DNA from: Planctomyces sp. SH-PL62
GTDB taxonomy: Bacteria; Planctomycetota; Planctomycetia; Planctomycetales; Planctomycetaceae
Direction of reading: 5' to 3'
Length of the DNA: 50,441 nucleotides
NCBI GenBank assembly: GCA_945893045.1
Contig: CAMDEA010000040.1
Coordinates: 1-50,441 of the forward strand
Shown: positions 17,821 to 27,239 of the stretch, one piece after another
How the letters are laid out: each line of letters opens with the position of its first letter
Position numbering within the stretch: the stretch's first letter is position 1
The notes under the pieces: generated by a model
Database searches by the model: none
Seen by the model: only the letters and a program-made list of their open reading frames with translations
Told to the model about the DNA's origin: nothing
Translations under genes and position numbers: made by a program

Positions 17821-18456
17821 AAGCCCAGGGCGCTAGCCCTGGGAACGCCTGCCAAAACATTCCTTAAAAGGCCCAAAGGGCCGTAACTCGACATCAGTCC
17901 CACACATACCGTTCATCCCAAACGAGGCCGTGACGTTCCAAAAACCGTCGATATTCATCCTGAAACGTCACCGTGCGATGATGCTCTTCTTGATTGGCAA
18001 TGTAATTCTTCACCACCTCGACGTTGGACTGGCTGACCGAGAACGCGCCGTAACCGTTCTGCCAATAGAAGTCGTGAAGAGCCGCCCCTTCTTCTTTGAT
18101 GCGTGCCGAAGAGTTCGTTTTGAGTTCCTCGACCAATTTCGCAATGGTGATCGTTCGGCTGAGATTGCAGAGGATGTGAACGTGGTCTTCCACAACGCCG
18201 ACGATGAGCGACGGGCAGTCGATGTTCTGCAACGTGCCGACCAAATATCCGGTCATCGTCCCACGCAGCTCTGGCGTGTTCAGAAACGGTGTCCGGTTTT
18301 TGGTACTGAATACGATATGCAACAACGCGTTGGCCAATGATTGAGGCATGATCGTGGTTCATCCCGTCGTTGGGGCTCGTTGGAGTCACGGCCCGTTGGG
18401 CCTTGTCGCTCTTGGATGTCCCTGTTTCCCAGGGCTAGCGCCCTGGGCTTTCGAGT
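17814..18456. mobile_element. RAYT-REP unit: transposase gene between inverted palindromes
   Basis: A perfect 31-bp inverted repeat bounds the unit: 17814-17844 and 18426-18456. Each arm contains the palindrome CCCAGGGCGCTAGCCCTGGG. Inside are the RAYT gene and short GGCCC/GGGCC hairpins on each side (about 17867-17875 and 18390-18401). This is the classic arrangement of REP sequences around their REP-associated tyrosine transposase. It splits the co-directional block. Confidence 0.85.
17894..18349 (-). CDS. REP-associated tyrosine (Y1, HUH) transposase
   Basis: This encodes 151 residues, full length for the IS200/RAYT group. The HUH metal motif is HVH at residues 56-58 (EDHVHIL) and the catalytic tyrosine is most likely Tyr116 in VVKNYIANQEEHH. 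The conserved end (ERYVWD) is intact. The enzyme makes and rejoins single-strand cuts at REP hairpins and probably keeps the surrounding CCCAGGG palindromes dispersed. No TnpB is present. It has the same direction as the block but looks like an insertion. Confidence 0.93.
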   Translation of the reverse strand: MPQSLANALLHIVFSTKNRTPFLNTPELRGTMTGYLVGTLQNIDCPSLIVGVVEDHVHILCNLSRTITIAKLVEELKTNSSARIKEEGAALHDFYWQNGYGAFSVSQSNVEVVKNYIANQEEHHRTVTFQDEYRRFLERHGLVWDERYVWD

Positions 18457-18556
18457 TTGGCTCCGTTGGAGCGAAGGCAACAGCCGATGGCCGTTGAGCC
18501 ACAACCCCTCAATTCAAGACACGAAAACATTCACGCCACCGAACAGCGTTGTACTT

Positions 18557-21500
18557 TCACTTCGGTGTGTCCTTTGGCTCCACGATTCCCCTCGGCCGCA
18601 ATTCGAGAGCTTTGACAACGATGCCCTCCACGACTCGAACCACCGTGCCGGAAATCACCGGCTCTAAATCCAGAAATTGCTGGCGTTCATACATAGCGGC
18701 GTATTTCACCAGCCCCTGTTCGTCTTTCAGTTCTTTAATCTTCGCAGGGACATCCTTCGTCACGATGTCGGCTGCCCACTGGGCGTATTCTGGCGACTCG
18801 GGTGGTTTATCTTTCTTTTCCGGCAAACCAAGCACGACGAGGATGTCGATGAGCGCGCCGTGCCGAGTCTTGGGGTCAGACTTCGAACTCTTGGCAATAC
18901 TTGGCTTTGTTCGCAGCACAGCAAGCTTGTCGTCCAGGGTGTCGGCCTTTTTCTGTTCCTCAGCATTCAAATTTCGAGAGACCGCCAAGACGAGTTGAGT
19001 TTGAGTTTTTTGTTCGTCGGTGGAGAATTCCTTGATTCCCTTGACGGCGCTCTCGGTTTCGAGCCGCACTTCGGCGGTACTGAATTCAAATTTCTTGCAC
19101 AGTTCCGGAATCTTGCACGGTGACGAGGGACCGGTCGGCGGCGAAGAAGGTTGAAATGCGAATTTCCCACCGGCGTTGCGACCTTGCTGTGCGGTGACGT
19201 GAATTGCGCCTTCGCCAAGCTGCAAGGAACCGCCCCATTGGAATTCTTTCAAAGACGACGTGAGCGAACAAATTCCGTCGCGGCCGAATCTCAACGGCTC
19301 CTCCAACACCTTGTGCGGAAGAAACGAGACATATATTGCCGGTTGCTCGCCACGTTGGATTTCCAGCACACACGAGCGAACGGCGTTCTGAAGTTGAATC
19401 GGTTCATCCGGTTGAAACTCCCAGTCGAATGCGAGCAGATTCGACGCTCGAAGTTCGAAGGTGCAGAGCGTCTTGGACGGTGTTTCGTTGGGCGGTGTTT
19501 CAGAGCCAAACACGACTCGCAGTTTCTTGCCGTTCTCCTCCTCATTCATTTTGGGAACCGGTCGCTTCTTGTCCCGAAACCATTTCCTGTGCTCTTCAAA
19601 ACCGCGCAGCCTGATCGCCGTGAACGGCTCGGCGTCCTTGGGCAACTCCAACACCATCGCTTGTTGCCATCGGTCTTCTGCTTGCGACCGGGGATATTTG
19701 GGCAAGTCGTGATAGACAATTCGTGGTTCCCGGTGACCGCCTTTGGAATTCAACTCTTTGGCGTTCTCGACTTCGACTACAGGCTTCGGCGGCATTGGAT
19801 TCGGCCGCGTCTCCTTTGGGGCAACCTTTGGAGGATCTTTGGCGGGTGGTGTCTTCGTTTCGACCACCGGCATCGGCATCGGTGTCGAATTCGACGCCGT
19901 CTGAGAGTCCGGTTTTGGCGACAGCAGTCGTGCGACAATATTCGGCGAAGCGCCCTTGAGTTTCTCGATGAGTGCGTTCTTCGTCCTGTGCTCAAACAGT
20001 TTCTTGAGCTGTGCGTCAGGGATGTCGAGCAGCAGCGCTCGCAGCTTGTCTGTCGGAAGATCGAGCACCAGCGCAGCCAGTTGATCCGTTGAGAGCGAGG
20101 TCTTGACGGACAAATCCAGGTGAATCAATTGGATGGGTTCGAAGCCACCGAGGACTTCCACTCGGCGTTCCACCGCTGGGTTGCTCAGGAGCAGCCGCAA
20201 TTGTTTCTTGTCGAGTTGCCGTGCCAATGTCGTCAACTGCACGGTGCTCGTCGCTTTGGAATTGACCAACTCAATTAACGGACCTTGGCCGGTCCGTGTC
20301 AGATCTTCGAGTTGCCGCGCTCGCTCCTTCGGCGGAAGTTTCACCAGCAGATCGACTTGTTTGTCCGGAGTGAGTTTCGGCCATAGAACGTCGAGCCACT
20401 TTTCGTGGCGTTCGGGTTTCAGTTGATCGAACGAGCCCAAACGGTCGTTGATCGAAAATACGACACTGTTCTCCGACAAGACTTCGGGGTCGGACATCAA
20501 GTCGGCGAACTGCTTGTCGGGCAGTTTCAAAAAGGCTGCGACCTGTTGATCCTTTGGCAAACTGGCGAGTTGAGCGAGCACGCTCGAATCAAACTCTTTC
20601 TGGAGCAATTGCCAGCCGCCCCAGATCAACACCGTGACGATCGACAACGCGATTGCCGTTTCGATGTGCCGCTGCTTGATCTGCGCCAACCACACGGTTG
20701 CGCTCGGCTTTCGCGGATCGGGAGTCGAGGGCGGAACCGGATCGGGAGACTTGGTGACGACGATCGGAGGGGTTTCGTTCGCTGGCCTGGGAGGGACGGC
20801 GGGCTTCGGCATTTCCGCGGGGATTAGCGGCCTCTTGATTTGCGGCAGCAACGGCTTTTCCGCCGGCGGACGACGAAGACTCGCGGGGCGGGGATGCAGA
20901 ATCTGCCAGCCGTTGCCGGACATGGCCGATGCCAGCTTTCTCCAGAACGAATCCGGCAGCACACGCGGCTTCAGTAATTGCTCGCCGATGCTTTTCAGGA
21001 TGTCGCAACGCTCTTGGCCCTTGTGATCGGTCGCGTACAACGCGTCCGGCATTGCGCGTCGCGACTCTTCGGCCAGCTTCAATCCAAACTCTTGAAATTT
21101 CGCGTCGTGGCGGCCACTCCAAAGCCGACTCCACAGGCTCGGTTCTTCGGCCAACAACTTCTTGATCTCTTCAAACTGCTTGCGGATGATCAACCAACTG
21201 TTGACTTGTGCCGCAGCCGACTTCGACAGCACCGGCCGGCTGTCTTGCAAGAGGTCCAGCAGCCGTGAGAACTCGCGCGGATCGGAGAGCTTTTCGACCA
21301 AGGACTCCAGTAGACCGGGCAGACGAAAGTCACGCTGCGGCTGATCTTGGCGGAGCGCCGCGTACTGCTCGAAGACCGGCTTGCGAATCGCTGAGGAAAT
21401 TCGCAGAGCACTCAGCAACGTCGCGGATGCCAACTGCGGATGATCGACAAACTCGACGAGCAACCCGCATTTCGACTCTTGTGTTTCGCTCGCTTGAGCC

Positions 21501-22069
21501 AGTGCCTCGCACACGGCGATGACGTTGTCCGAGGCTGGTTGCGTTTCGAGAAAACTGGTCAGCAACACCGTCGCCGAGCCGTCGTCCAAGTCGATCAAGG
21601 CCGTGGTGAGTGATGCGACTTGACCGGACACGACCGTCGTCTCGGTCCACATCCACTCGCAACCGGCGGGACTCTGCGCCGGCATGGCGACCGAGCGGTT
21701 CGATCTGACGGGCGGTGGCGGAGGAGGAATGTGGAATGGGGACGCTGACGGCGGTGCCAAGGTGCTCGGACTCGAAGCGACAGGGATCGGCTGCATCGAG
21801 TCTCGCAGGAGCAGGTCGTAATTCTGTTTCGTTTCGGCATTGAGCAGACAAAGCCGCGCGACAGCCACTTCATTGAGCAATCTCTGAGCCTCGGCAATGT
21901 ACGAGCCGGTTGCACGTTCACGGAGAAAGGTGACGCGCTGCTCGATTGCCGCGTCGATCACGTCGGGATCGGACTCGAACGGCAACACTCCCAGCAGCCG
22001 ATAAAGACTCGGCGGCTGTTCAGCCAGTGAGATCCCAAACCATTTGTGATACGGGTCGAAACTTGCCAT
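18557..22069 (-). CDS. J-like N-terminus, GAP1-like helical region, TM and beta-rich C-terminus
   Basis: From ATG 22069 the product is 1170 residues; an upstream in-frame extension is not supported by homology. Residues 1-95 are the planctomycete DPYHKW module, J-domain-like with YRLLGV and ARLCLLN but without HPD. A proline-rich linker follows (about 100-135), then a helical region (137-390), a TM (about 470-488), a leucine-rich helical repeat region (500-720), a Pro-rich linker and a beta-rich C-terminal domain. Residues 137-1170 are paralogous to the upstream gene product (534-1528). The last 400 bases are far more alike between the two genes than the middle. It is probably a GTPase-partner scaffold at the membrane. 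Confidence 0.7.
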   Translation of the reverse strand: MASFDPYHKWFGISLAEQPPSLYRLLGVLPFESDPDVIDAAIEQRVTFLRERATGSYIAEAQRLLNEVAVARLCLLNAETKQNYDLLLRDSMQPIPVASSPSTLAPPSASPFHIPPPPPPVRSNRSVAMPAQSPAGCEWMWTETTVVSGQVASLTTALIDLDDGSATVLLTSFLETQPASDNVIAVCEALAQASETQESKCGLLVEFVDHPQLASATLLSALRISSAIRKPVFEQYAALRQDQPQRDFRLPGLLESLVEKLSDPREFSRLLDLLQDSRPVLSKSAAAQVNSWLIIRKQFEEIKKLLAEEPSLWSRLWSGRHDAKFQEFGLKLAEESRRAMPDALYATDHKGQERCDILKSIGEQLLKPRVLPDSFWRKLASAMSGNGWQILHPRPASLRRPPAEKPLLPQIKRPLIPAEMPKPAVPPRPANETPPIVVTKSPDPVPPSTPDPRKPSATVWLAQIKQRHIETAIALSIVTVLIWGGWQLLQKEFDSSVLAQLASLPKDQQVAAFLKLPDKQFADLMSDPEVLSENSVVFSINDRLGSFDQLKPERHEKWLDVLWPKLTPDKQVDLLVKLPPKERARQLEDLTRTGQGPLIELVNSKATSTVQLTTLARQLDKKQLRLLLSNPAVERRVEVLGGFEPIQLIHLDLSVKTSLSTDQLAALVLDLPTDKLRALLLDIPDAQLKKLFEHRTKNALIEKLKGASPNIVARLLSPKPDSQTASNSTPMPMPVVETKTPPAKDPPKVAPKETRPNPMPPKPVVEVENAKELNSKGGHREPRIVYHDLPKYPRSQAEDRWQQAMVLELPKDAEPFTAIRLRGFEEHRKWFRDKKRPVPKMNEEENGKKLRVVFGSETPPNETPSKTLCTFELRASNLLAFDWEFQPDEPIQLQNAVRSCVLEIQRGEQPAIYVSFLPHKVLEEPLRFGRDGICSLTSSLKEFQWGGSLQLGEGAIHVTAQQGRNAGGKFAFQPSSPPTGPSSPCKIPELCKKFEFSTAEVRLETESAVKGIKEFSTDEQKTQTQLVLAVSRNLNAEEQKKADTLDDKLAVLRTKPSIAKSSKSDPKTRHGALIDILVVLGLPEKKDKPPESPEYAQWAADIVTKDVPAKIKELKDEQGLVKYAAMYERQQFLDLEPVISGTVVRVVEGIVVKALELRPRGIVEPKDTPK

Positions 22070-22161
22070 CGAGCGTGGTCCAATCAATCGCGCTAACTCC
22101 GAGCGATATGAACTCCTCACCAAAATCCGTCTGACGATATACGGCACGCGGGGGGACTCTG

Positions 22162-22271
22162 GACACAAACCCCACCGAGCTTGCCTCGGTGGTTTTTGGG
22201 CTTTTGCACTACGCGCAACTCGTAGTGCAAAGGCCCGATTCCACCGAGGCAAGCTCGGTGGGGGTTGTGTC
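22162..22271. repeat. Nested inverted repeat between the two GAP1-like genes
   Basis: Arms 22162-22192 and 22241-22271 (31 bp) pair with one mismatch; each arm also folds (CCACCGAG..CTCGGTGG). Inside is a second hairpin, TGCACTACG with CGTAGTGCA (22206-22228). Fills most of the 248-base gap. Confidence 0.85.
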
Positions 22272-22316
22272 ATCTTCCCCTTCGCGAAGTCGATCTCAAC
22301 GAACCGCGTTGTGCGT

Positions 22317-25300
22317 TCACTTCGGTGTGTCCTTTGGCTCCACGATTCCCCTCGGCCGCAATTCGAGAGCTTTGACAACGATGCCGTCCACGACTCGAAC
22401 CACCGTGCCGGAAATCACCGGCTCTAAATCCAGAAATTGCTGGCGGTCCTTCACGTGGGCGCTTTTCACCAGCCCGTGTTCGTCTTTCAGTTCTTTAATC
22501 TTCGCGGGGACATCCTTCGTCACGATGTCGGCCGCCCACTGGGCGTATTCTGGCGACTCGGGTGGTTTATCTTTCTTTTCCGGCAAACCAAGCACGACGA
22601 GGATGTCGATGAGCGCGCCGTGCCGAGTCTTGGGGTCAGACTTCGAACTCCTGGCAATACTTGGCCTTGTTCGCAGCACCGCAAGCTTGTCGTCCAGGGT
22701 GTCGACCTTTTTCTGTTCCTCAGCGTTCAAATTTCGAGAGACATTCAAGACGAGTTGAGTTTGAATTTGTTCGTCGGCGAATTCCTTGATTCCAATGAAG
22801 ACACGCTTTGTTTCGAGCTGCACTTCGGCGGTACTGAAATCAAATTTGACGGTACTGAACTCAAATGGCTTGCACAGTTCCGGAATCTTGCACAATGCCG
22901 AGGGACCGGTCGGCGGCGAAGTCGGTTGAAATGCGAAGATCGTCACTGGGTCGCGACCCTGCTTCGCGGTGACATGAATTGCGCCTTCGCTAAGCTGCAA
23001 GGAACCACCCGATTGGAGTTCTTTCAAAGACGACGTGAGCGAACAAGTGCCGTCGCGGCCGAATCTCAGCCGCCCCTCAACCAGCTTGTGCGGCAGAAAC
23101 GAGACAAAAATTGCTGGTTGCTCGTCACGTTGGATTTCCAGCACACACGCGCGAACGGCGTTCTGAAGTTGTACCGGTTCATCCGGCTGAAACTCCCAGT
23201 CGAACGCGATCTGATTCGGCGCTCGAAGTTCGAAGGTGCAGAGCGTCTTGGGCGGTGTTTCCTTGGCCGGTTTTTCGGAGCCAAACACGACTCGCAGTTT
23301 CTTGTGGTTCTCCTCCTCATTCGTTTTGGGAACCGGTCGCTTCTTATCCCGAAACCAAGTCCTGTGCTCGTCAAAACCGCGCAGCCTGATCGCCGTGAAC
23401 GGCTCGGCGTCCTTGGGCAACTCCAGCACCATCTCTTTTTGCCCTTCATCCTCCTCTTTCGACTTGGGATATTTGGGCAAGTCTTGATAGACAATTCGTG
23501 GTTCCGGTTTCCCGACTTTGACATCCGAGGTATTGGCCTTTTCGACTTCGGCCACGGGCTTTGGCGGCATTGGATCCGGCCGTGTCTTCTTTGGGGCATC
23601 CTTTGGAGGATCATTGGCGGGTGGTGGCTTCGTATCGACCATCGGTTTTGGCATTGGCATTGGAATAAATGACGTCGAATTCGACGCCGTCTGAGATTCT
23701 TGCTTAGCCGGCAGCAGTCGCGCGACATGTGGCAGATCAACCTCTCTGAGTTTCGCGATGAGGGCGTTCTTCATCCTGTGATCAAACAGTGTCTTGATCT
23801 TTTCCGGAGGGATATTGAGCAGCAACGCTTGCAGCTTCGTTTTCGGAAGGTCGATGACCAGCGCAGCCAGTTGATCCGTTGAGAGCGAGGTCATGACTGA
23901 CGAATGCATGTCCGCCAACTCTAATGGTTCAAAGCCACCGAGGACGTCAACTCGGCGTTTCACCGCCGGGTTGCTCAGGAGCAGCCGCTGCTGTTGTTTA
24001 TCGAGTTGCCGTGCCAATGCCGTCAACTGCGAGGAACTTGTCTCTTTGAAGTTGAACAACTCAATCAACGGAGCTTGGCCATCTCGTGTCAGACCTTCGA
24101 TTTGCCGTGTGAGTTCTTCCTTCGGTAGTTTCAGCAGCAGTTCAACTTGCTTTTTCGGGTTGAGTTTCGGCCACAGAACGTAGCGCCATTTGTCGCTACG
24201 CTGGTCGCTGAGCTTCTTGAACGAGTCCAAACGGTCGTTGATCGAAAACGCGGCGCTGTTCTCCGACAAGAGTTGGGGGTCGGCCATCAAGTTCTCGAAC
24301 TGCTCGTCGGACAGTTTCAAAAAGGCTTCGAACTGTTGCTCCTCGGACAGACTGGCAAGGTGACCCAGCACGCTCGGCCCGAACTCTTTCTGGACGAATT
24401 GCCAACCGAACCAGCTCAACGCCGCGACGATCGCCAACGCGATTGCGACAGGAATGAGCGGCTTGATCTTCCCCAACAACTCGCTCTTCGCAGGACGGCG
24501 ACGCCGACTTCTCGGAATGCTGCTGAGGATTTGCCAGCCGTTGCCGGACATCGCCGACGACAGCTTTCTCCAGAACGAATCCGGCAACATGCTCGGCTTC
24601 AGCAATTGCTCGCCGATGCTTTCCAGGATGTTGCAACGCTCTTCGCCCTTGTGATCGATTTCATACAACTTGTCCGGCATTGCGTGCCGCGCCACTTTGG
24701 CCAGTTCCAATCCGTGCTCTTGGAGCTTCGCGTCGTTGGGGTCGCCTCTCAGTCGAGACCAAACGCTCGGCTCGTCGGCCAACAAGTTCTTGATCTCTTC
24801 AAGCCGCTTGCGGATTTTCAACCAGCCATCAACTCGTGCCGCGTCTTCGTTCCACAACAGTGGCCGACCATCGTTTAAGAGGTCCAGCAGCCGCGAGAAC
24901 TCGCGCGGTTCCGTGAGATTCTTGACCGAGGACTCCAAGAGACCGGGCAGACGAAAGTCGAGTTCCGGTTGATCTTGGCGGAACTTCGCGTACTGCTCGA
25001 ACACCGGCTTGCGAATCGTCGAGGAAATTCGCAGAGCACTCAGCAACGTCGCGGCGGGCAGTTGCGGATGATCGACAAACTTGACGAGCAATTCGCGCTT
25101 CGACTCTTGAGTTTGACCCACCTGAGCCAGTGCATCGCACACCGGACTGACTTTGTCCGAGGCTGGCTGCGTTTCGAGGAAACCGGTCAGCAGTGCCGTC
25201 GCCGAGGCGTTGTCCAAGTCGAGCAACAGCGTGGTCAACAACGCGGGTTGACCGGACACGGCCTTCGTCTCGGTCCACAACCAATCGCAGCCGGTTGGGA

Positions 25301-26903
25301 TTTGCTTGTGCCGTTCGACGGCGATCCGCAGTGCGTGCCGCTTGTGGGCCTTCGCCAATCCCTCTGTGCGCAACAAGCGGTCAAACTGGTCGCGGCCATG
25401 TTCGACGTAGGCCGCCAACAATTTCGCCACGACTGGCTGAGCATCGTTGGGCGCATCCTCGGCCGCGATGAGCTTGAGAATATCGAGCACGCGCGCCGGT
25501 TGTTCGGTGATCTGACGCAACTCGGCGGAGCCTGGCCAGGCCGTCGACATCGGCGGTGGTGGTGGAGATGCCAGTTGAGTGACGTCCGTCGTTGCCGCCG
25601 TACCGGCCTCGCGTTTCTCAAGCAGGGACGACGGTGGCGGCGGCGGGGCCGCGGTGATCGACGGACCCGACCGAGCGATGATCTTCGCCAGCCGACTTTG
25701 AACGGTCTTACGCAGATACTTCGTCGCTGGCTCCCGCAGTGTCTTCAGCCGAGCCGCCGCCGACTGCGAGTCTCCCGCCAGAAACGCATCCGAAAAAGCG
25801 TCCGCTTGAATCAACTCTTCCAGATCCTCCTTGGAAGCCGCTCCCGCTTTCTCGAACGCCAGCAGCAGCTCACCGACCTCATCCTTCCCGCCGTCGATCA
25901 ACAATTGCACCAGCTTGCGAGCGTACTGCGGCGGTTCTTTTCGCTGCTTCCACGACAACGCGGGAGATTTCTCCGGCGGCTTGAACGTGTTGATCGCAAA
26001 GCCTCGCGACTGCGACGGATCACGCGGCAGTTCTGAATTCTCCACGTCGACGAACGTCGTCGCCGCCAGTGCCGTTTGCGGACGCTGCTCGTGAGATTCG
26101 AACGTCGAAAAGCTGAGCTTCTCTCCGATCCCCGTCTTGGGCAGCAGCCGTGCGACTCCGTAGAAGATCAACGCCGACAGGCATGGCTCAATCGCCAACA
26201 ACATCGTCTGCCGGCGTTCAAAGTTGAGTTCCAAAAAGCTTTGCAGCGTGTCGATCAGCAGCTCGCGACGCTCGCTGGGCGACTTCTGTTTCCACCGCGC
26301 GGGAATCAGTTGCCCTGGATCGTCAAAGGGAGTGCCTATCGGTGCCATGAGAAAACTCAGCAGCACCTGGTCGTCGATCATCCTCGCGGTGCGCGGACCG
26401 CTGGTTCGGAACTCGTCCAGCGACCGAACGGTTTTCAATTGAAGGTTCGGAAAGTCGCCGTCGCAAACGACCCAATTCGGGCTGCCCCACAACTTCAGCG
26501 CGTCGGCGGCCGACCAAACCGGCTCACCGTTGGGCCGTTCGGCCAGCAGCACGTGAGCGAAATAAGAACCGGGGCGGCCTTGAGTATCCGTCGTGCGATA
26601 GCTGACGCAGGCCAGAGCCTGCATCCCGCCAACCGATGGCAGATAGACGAACCGCCGCCAGTCGGCTGTCGATCCCGCATCGTGCTTCAGCATTTGATCG
26701 CCCGGCAGATCACCCGGCAGATGATAATTCATGAACGGTTCGAGTTTTTGGAAATAGTCCTCACTTTGCTCACGTGCCATCGAGCCGGCTCGAGCGCCAT
26801 ATTCGAACACTTGATCCTTCACCGCACCCGTCGTCCGCTGATGTTGGTACGACGTGCCGTAGGTGCAATGAGTGCAATAGAGCTGATGAATCGTCGGCTC
26901 CAT
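22317..26903 (-). CDS. GAP1-like protein (GAP1-N2, GAP1-M), GTPase-associated
   Basis: The product is 1528 residues from ATG 26903, with GGAGGGG upstream. Residues about 5-150 match the GAP1-N2 type: HQLYCTHCTYGTS, YLPSVGGMQ and GRPGSYFAHVLL. Residues about 180-330 look like GAP1-M (LSFLMAP, LSFSTFESHEQRP). Helical segments, proline-rich linkers and a TM (about 815-835) follow. The last about 700 residues match the downstream paralogue. GAP1 proteins are predicted partners of double-GTPases in NTP-dependent conflict systems; the GTPase is encoded two genes upstream. It is probably the adaptor linking the GTPase to other modules. Family assignment is from remembered motifs. Confidence 0.75.
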   Translation of the reverse strand: MEPTIHQLYCTHCTYGTSYQHQRTTGAVKDQVFEYGARAGSMAREQSEDYFQKLEPFMNYHLPGDLPGDQMLKHDAGSTADWRRFVYLPSVGGMQALACVSYRTTDTQGRPGSYFAHVLLAERPNGEPVWSAADALKLWGSPNWVVCDGDFPNLQLKTVRSLDEFRTSGPRTARMIDDQVLLSFLMAPIGTPFDDPGQLIPARWKQKSPSERRELLIDTLQSFLELNFERRQTMLLAIEPCLSALIFYGVARLLPKTGIGEKLSFSTFESHEQRPQTALAATTFVDVENSELPRDPSQSRGFAINTFKPPEKSPALSWKQRKEPPQYARKLVQLLIDGGKDEVGELLLAFEKAGAASKEDLEELIQADAFSDAFLAGDSQSAAARLKTLREPATKYLRKTVQSRLAKIIARSGPSITAAPPPPPSSLLEKREAGTAATTDVTQLASPPPPPMSTAWPGSAELRQITEQPARVLDILKLIAAEDAPNDAQPVVAKLLAAYVEHGRDQFDRLLRTEGLAKAHKRHALRIAVERHKQIPTGCDWLWTETKAVSGQPALLTTLLLDLDNASATALLTGFLETQPASDKVSPVCDALAQVGQTQESKRELLVKFVDHPQLPAATLLSALRISSTIRKPVFEQYAKFRQDQPELDFRLPGLLESSVKNLTEPREFSRLLDLLNDGRPLLWNEDAARVDGWLKIRKRLEEIKNLLADEPSVWSRLRGDPNDAKLQEHGLELAKVARHAMPDKLYEIDHKGEERCNILESIGEQLLKPSMLPDSFWRKLSSAMSGNGWQILSSIPRSRRRRPAKSELLGKIKPLIPVAIALAIVAALSWFGWQFVQKEFGPSVLGHLASLSEEQQFEAFLKLSDEQFENLMADPQLLSENSAAFSINDRLDSFKKLSDQRSDKWRYVLWPKLNPKKQVELLLKLPKEELTRQIEGLTRDGQAPLIELFNFKETSSSQLTALARQLDKQQQRLLLSNPAVKRRVDVLGGFEPLELADMHSSVMTSLSTDQLAALVIDLPKTKLQALLLNIPPEKIKTLFDHRMKNALIAKLREVDLPHVARLLPAKQESQTASNSTSFIPMPMPKPMVDTKPPPANDPPKDAPKKTRPDPMPPKPVAEVEKANTSDVKVGKPEPRIVYQDLPKYPKSKEEDEGQKEMVLELPKDAEPFTAIRLRGFDEHRTWFRDKKRPVPKTNEEENHKKLRVVFGSEKPAKETPPKTLCTFELRAPNQIAFDWEFQPDEPVQLQNAVRACVLEIQRDEQPAIFVSFLPHKLVEGRLRFGRDGTCSLTSSLKELQSGGSLQLSEGAIHVTAKQGRDPVTIFAFQPTSPPTGPSALCKIPELCKPFEFSTVKFDFSTAEVQLETKRVFIGIKEFADEQIQTQLVLNVSRNLNAEEQKKVDTLDDKLAVLRTRPSIARSSKSDPKTRHGALIDILVVLGLPEKKDKPPESPEYAQWAADIVTKDVPAKIKELKDEHGLVKSAHVKDRQQFLDLEPVISGTVVRVVDGIVVKALELRPRGIVEPKDTPK

Positions 26904-27040
26904 CTTCAATCAACTCCCCTCCAGCGGCCAGGCCGCACCCTTGTTTCGCGCGCATTCCGAGCCGCGACCGTCAGGAAGCGGTCACGACAGAGTTTTCCTG
27001 CGCACCTTCGTAGTTCGACTGTATGACTCTTCGCCTTCAA

Positions 27041-27221
27041 GACCCCATCCGGCTTGCCCGGATGGTGAAAACGATGGAGAGCTAACAAGTCAGAATCCAC
27101 GACAGCCCCCAACTTTCCCGTTTCTCCGCCTTCGGCGGAGAAACGGGAAAGTTGGGGGGAGTTGGAACGACATGTACTAGCTCACCATCTCCTTCACCAA
27201 CGGCACGAGGCCGTTGGGGTC
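27041..27221. repeat. Pair of GACCCCA..TGGTGAA hairpins with different stems
   Basis: 27045-27065 has the stem CCATCCG/CGGATGG; 27197-27217 has CCAACGG/CCGTTGG. The outer sequence GACCCCA...TGGTGAA is common to both and to 5689-5718. Confidence 0.75.
27106..27158. terminator. Perfect 25-bp stem with 3-base loop
   Basis: Arms 27106-27130 and 27134-27158 are perfect complements around TTC; the loop-proximal stem is TCTCCGCC/GGCGGAGA. The predicted fold is very stable. There is no T-tract, so it may be a REP-type element, mRNA stabiliser or terminator. Confidence 0.6.
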
Positions 27222-27239
27222 AAAATGCAGGCAGTCGAT

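Larger units (their letters stand above)
26904..27239. other. Intergenic region with three hairpins
   Basis: The 336-base gap between the kinase and GAP1-like genes has no supported gene. It carries the covarying hairpins at 27045-27065 and 27197-27217 and the 25-bp perfect hairpin at 27106-27158. These could end or attenuate transcription between the two genes. Confidence 0.6.

Noticed and set aside
22070..22378. N-terminal extension of the J-like protein
   Set aside because: The extension is in frame but runs through the palindrome at 22162-22271; homology starts at ATG 22069.
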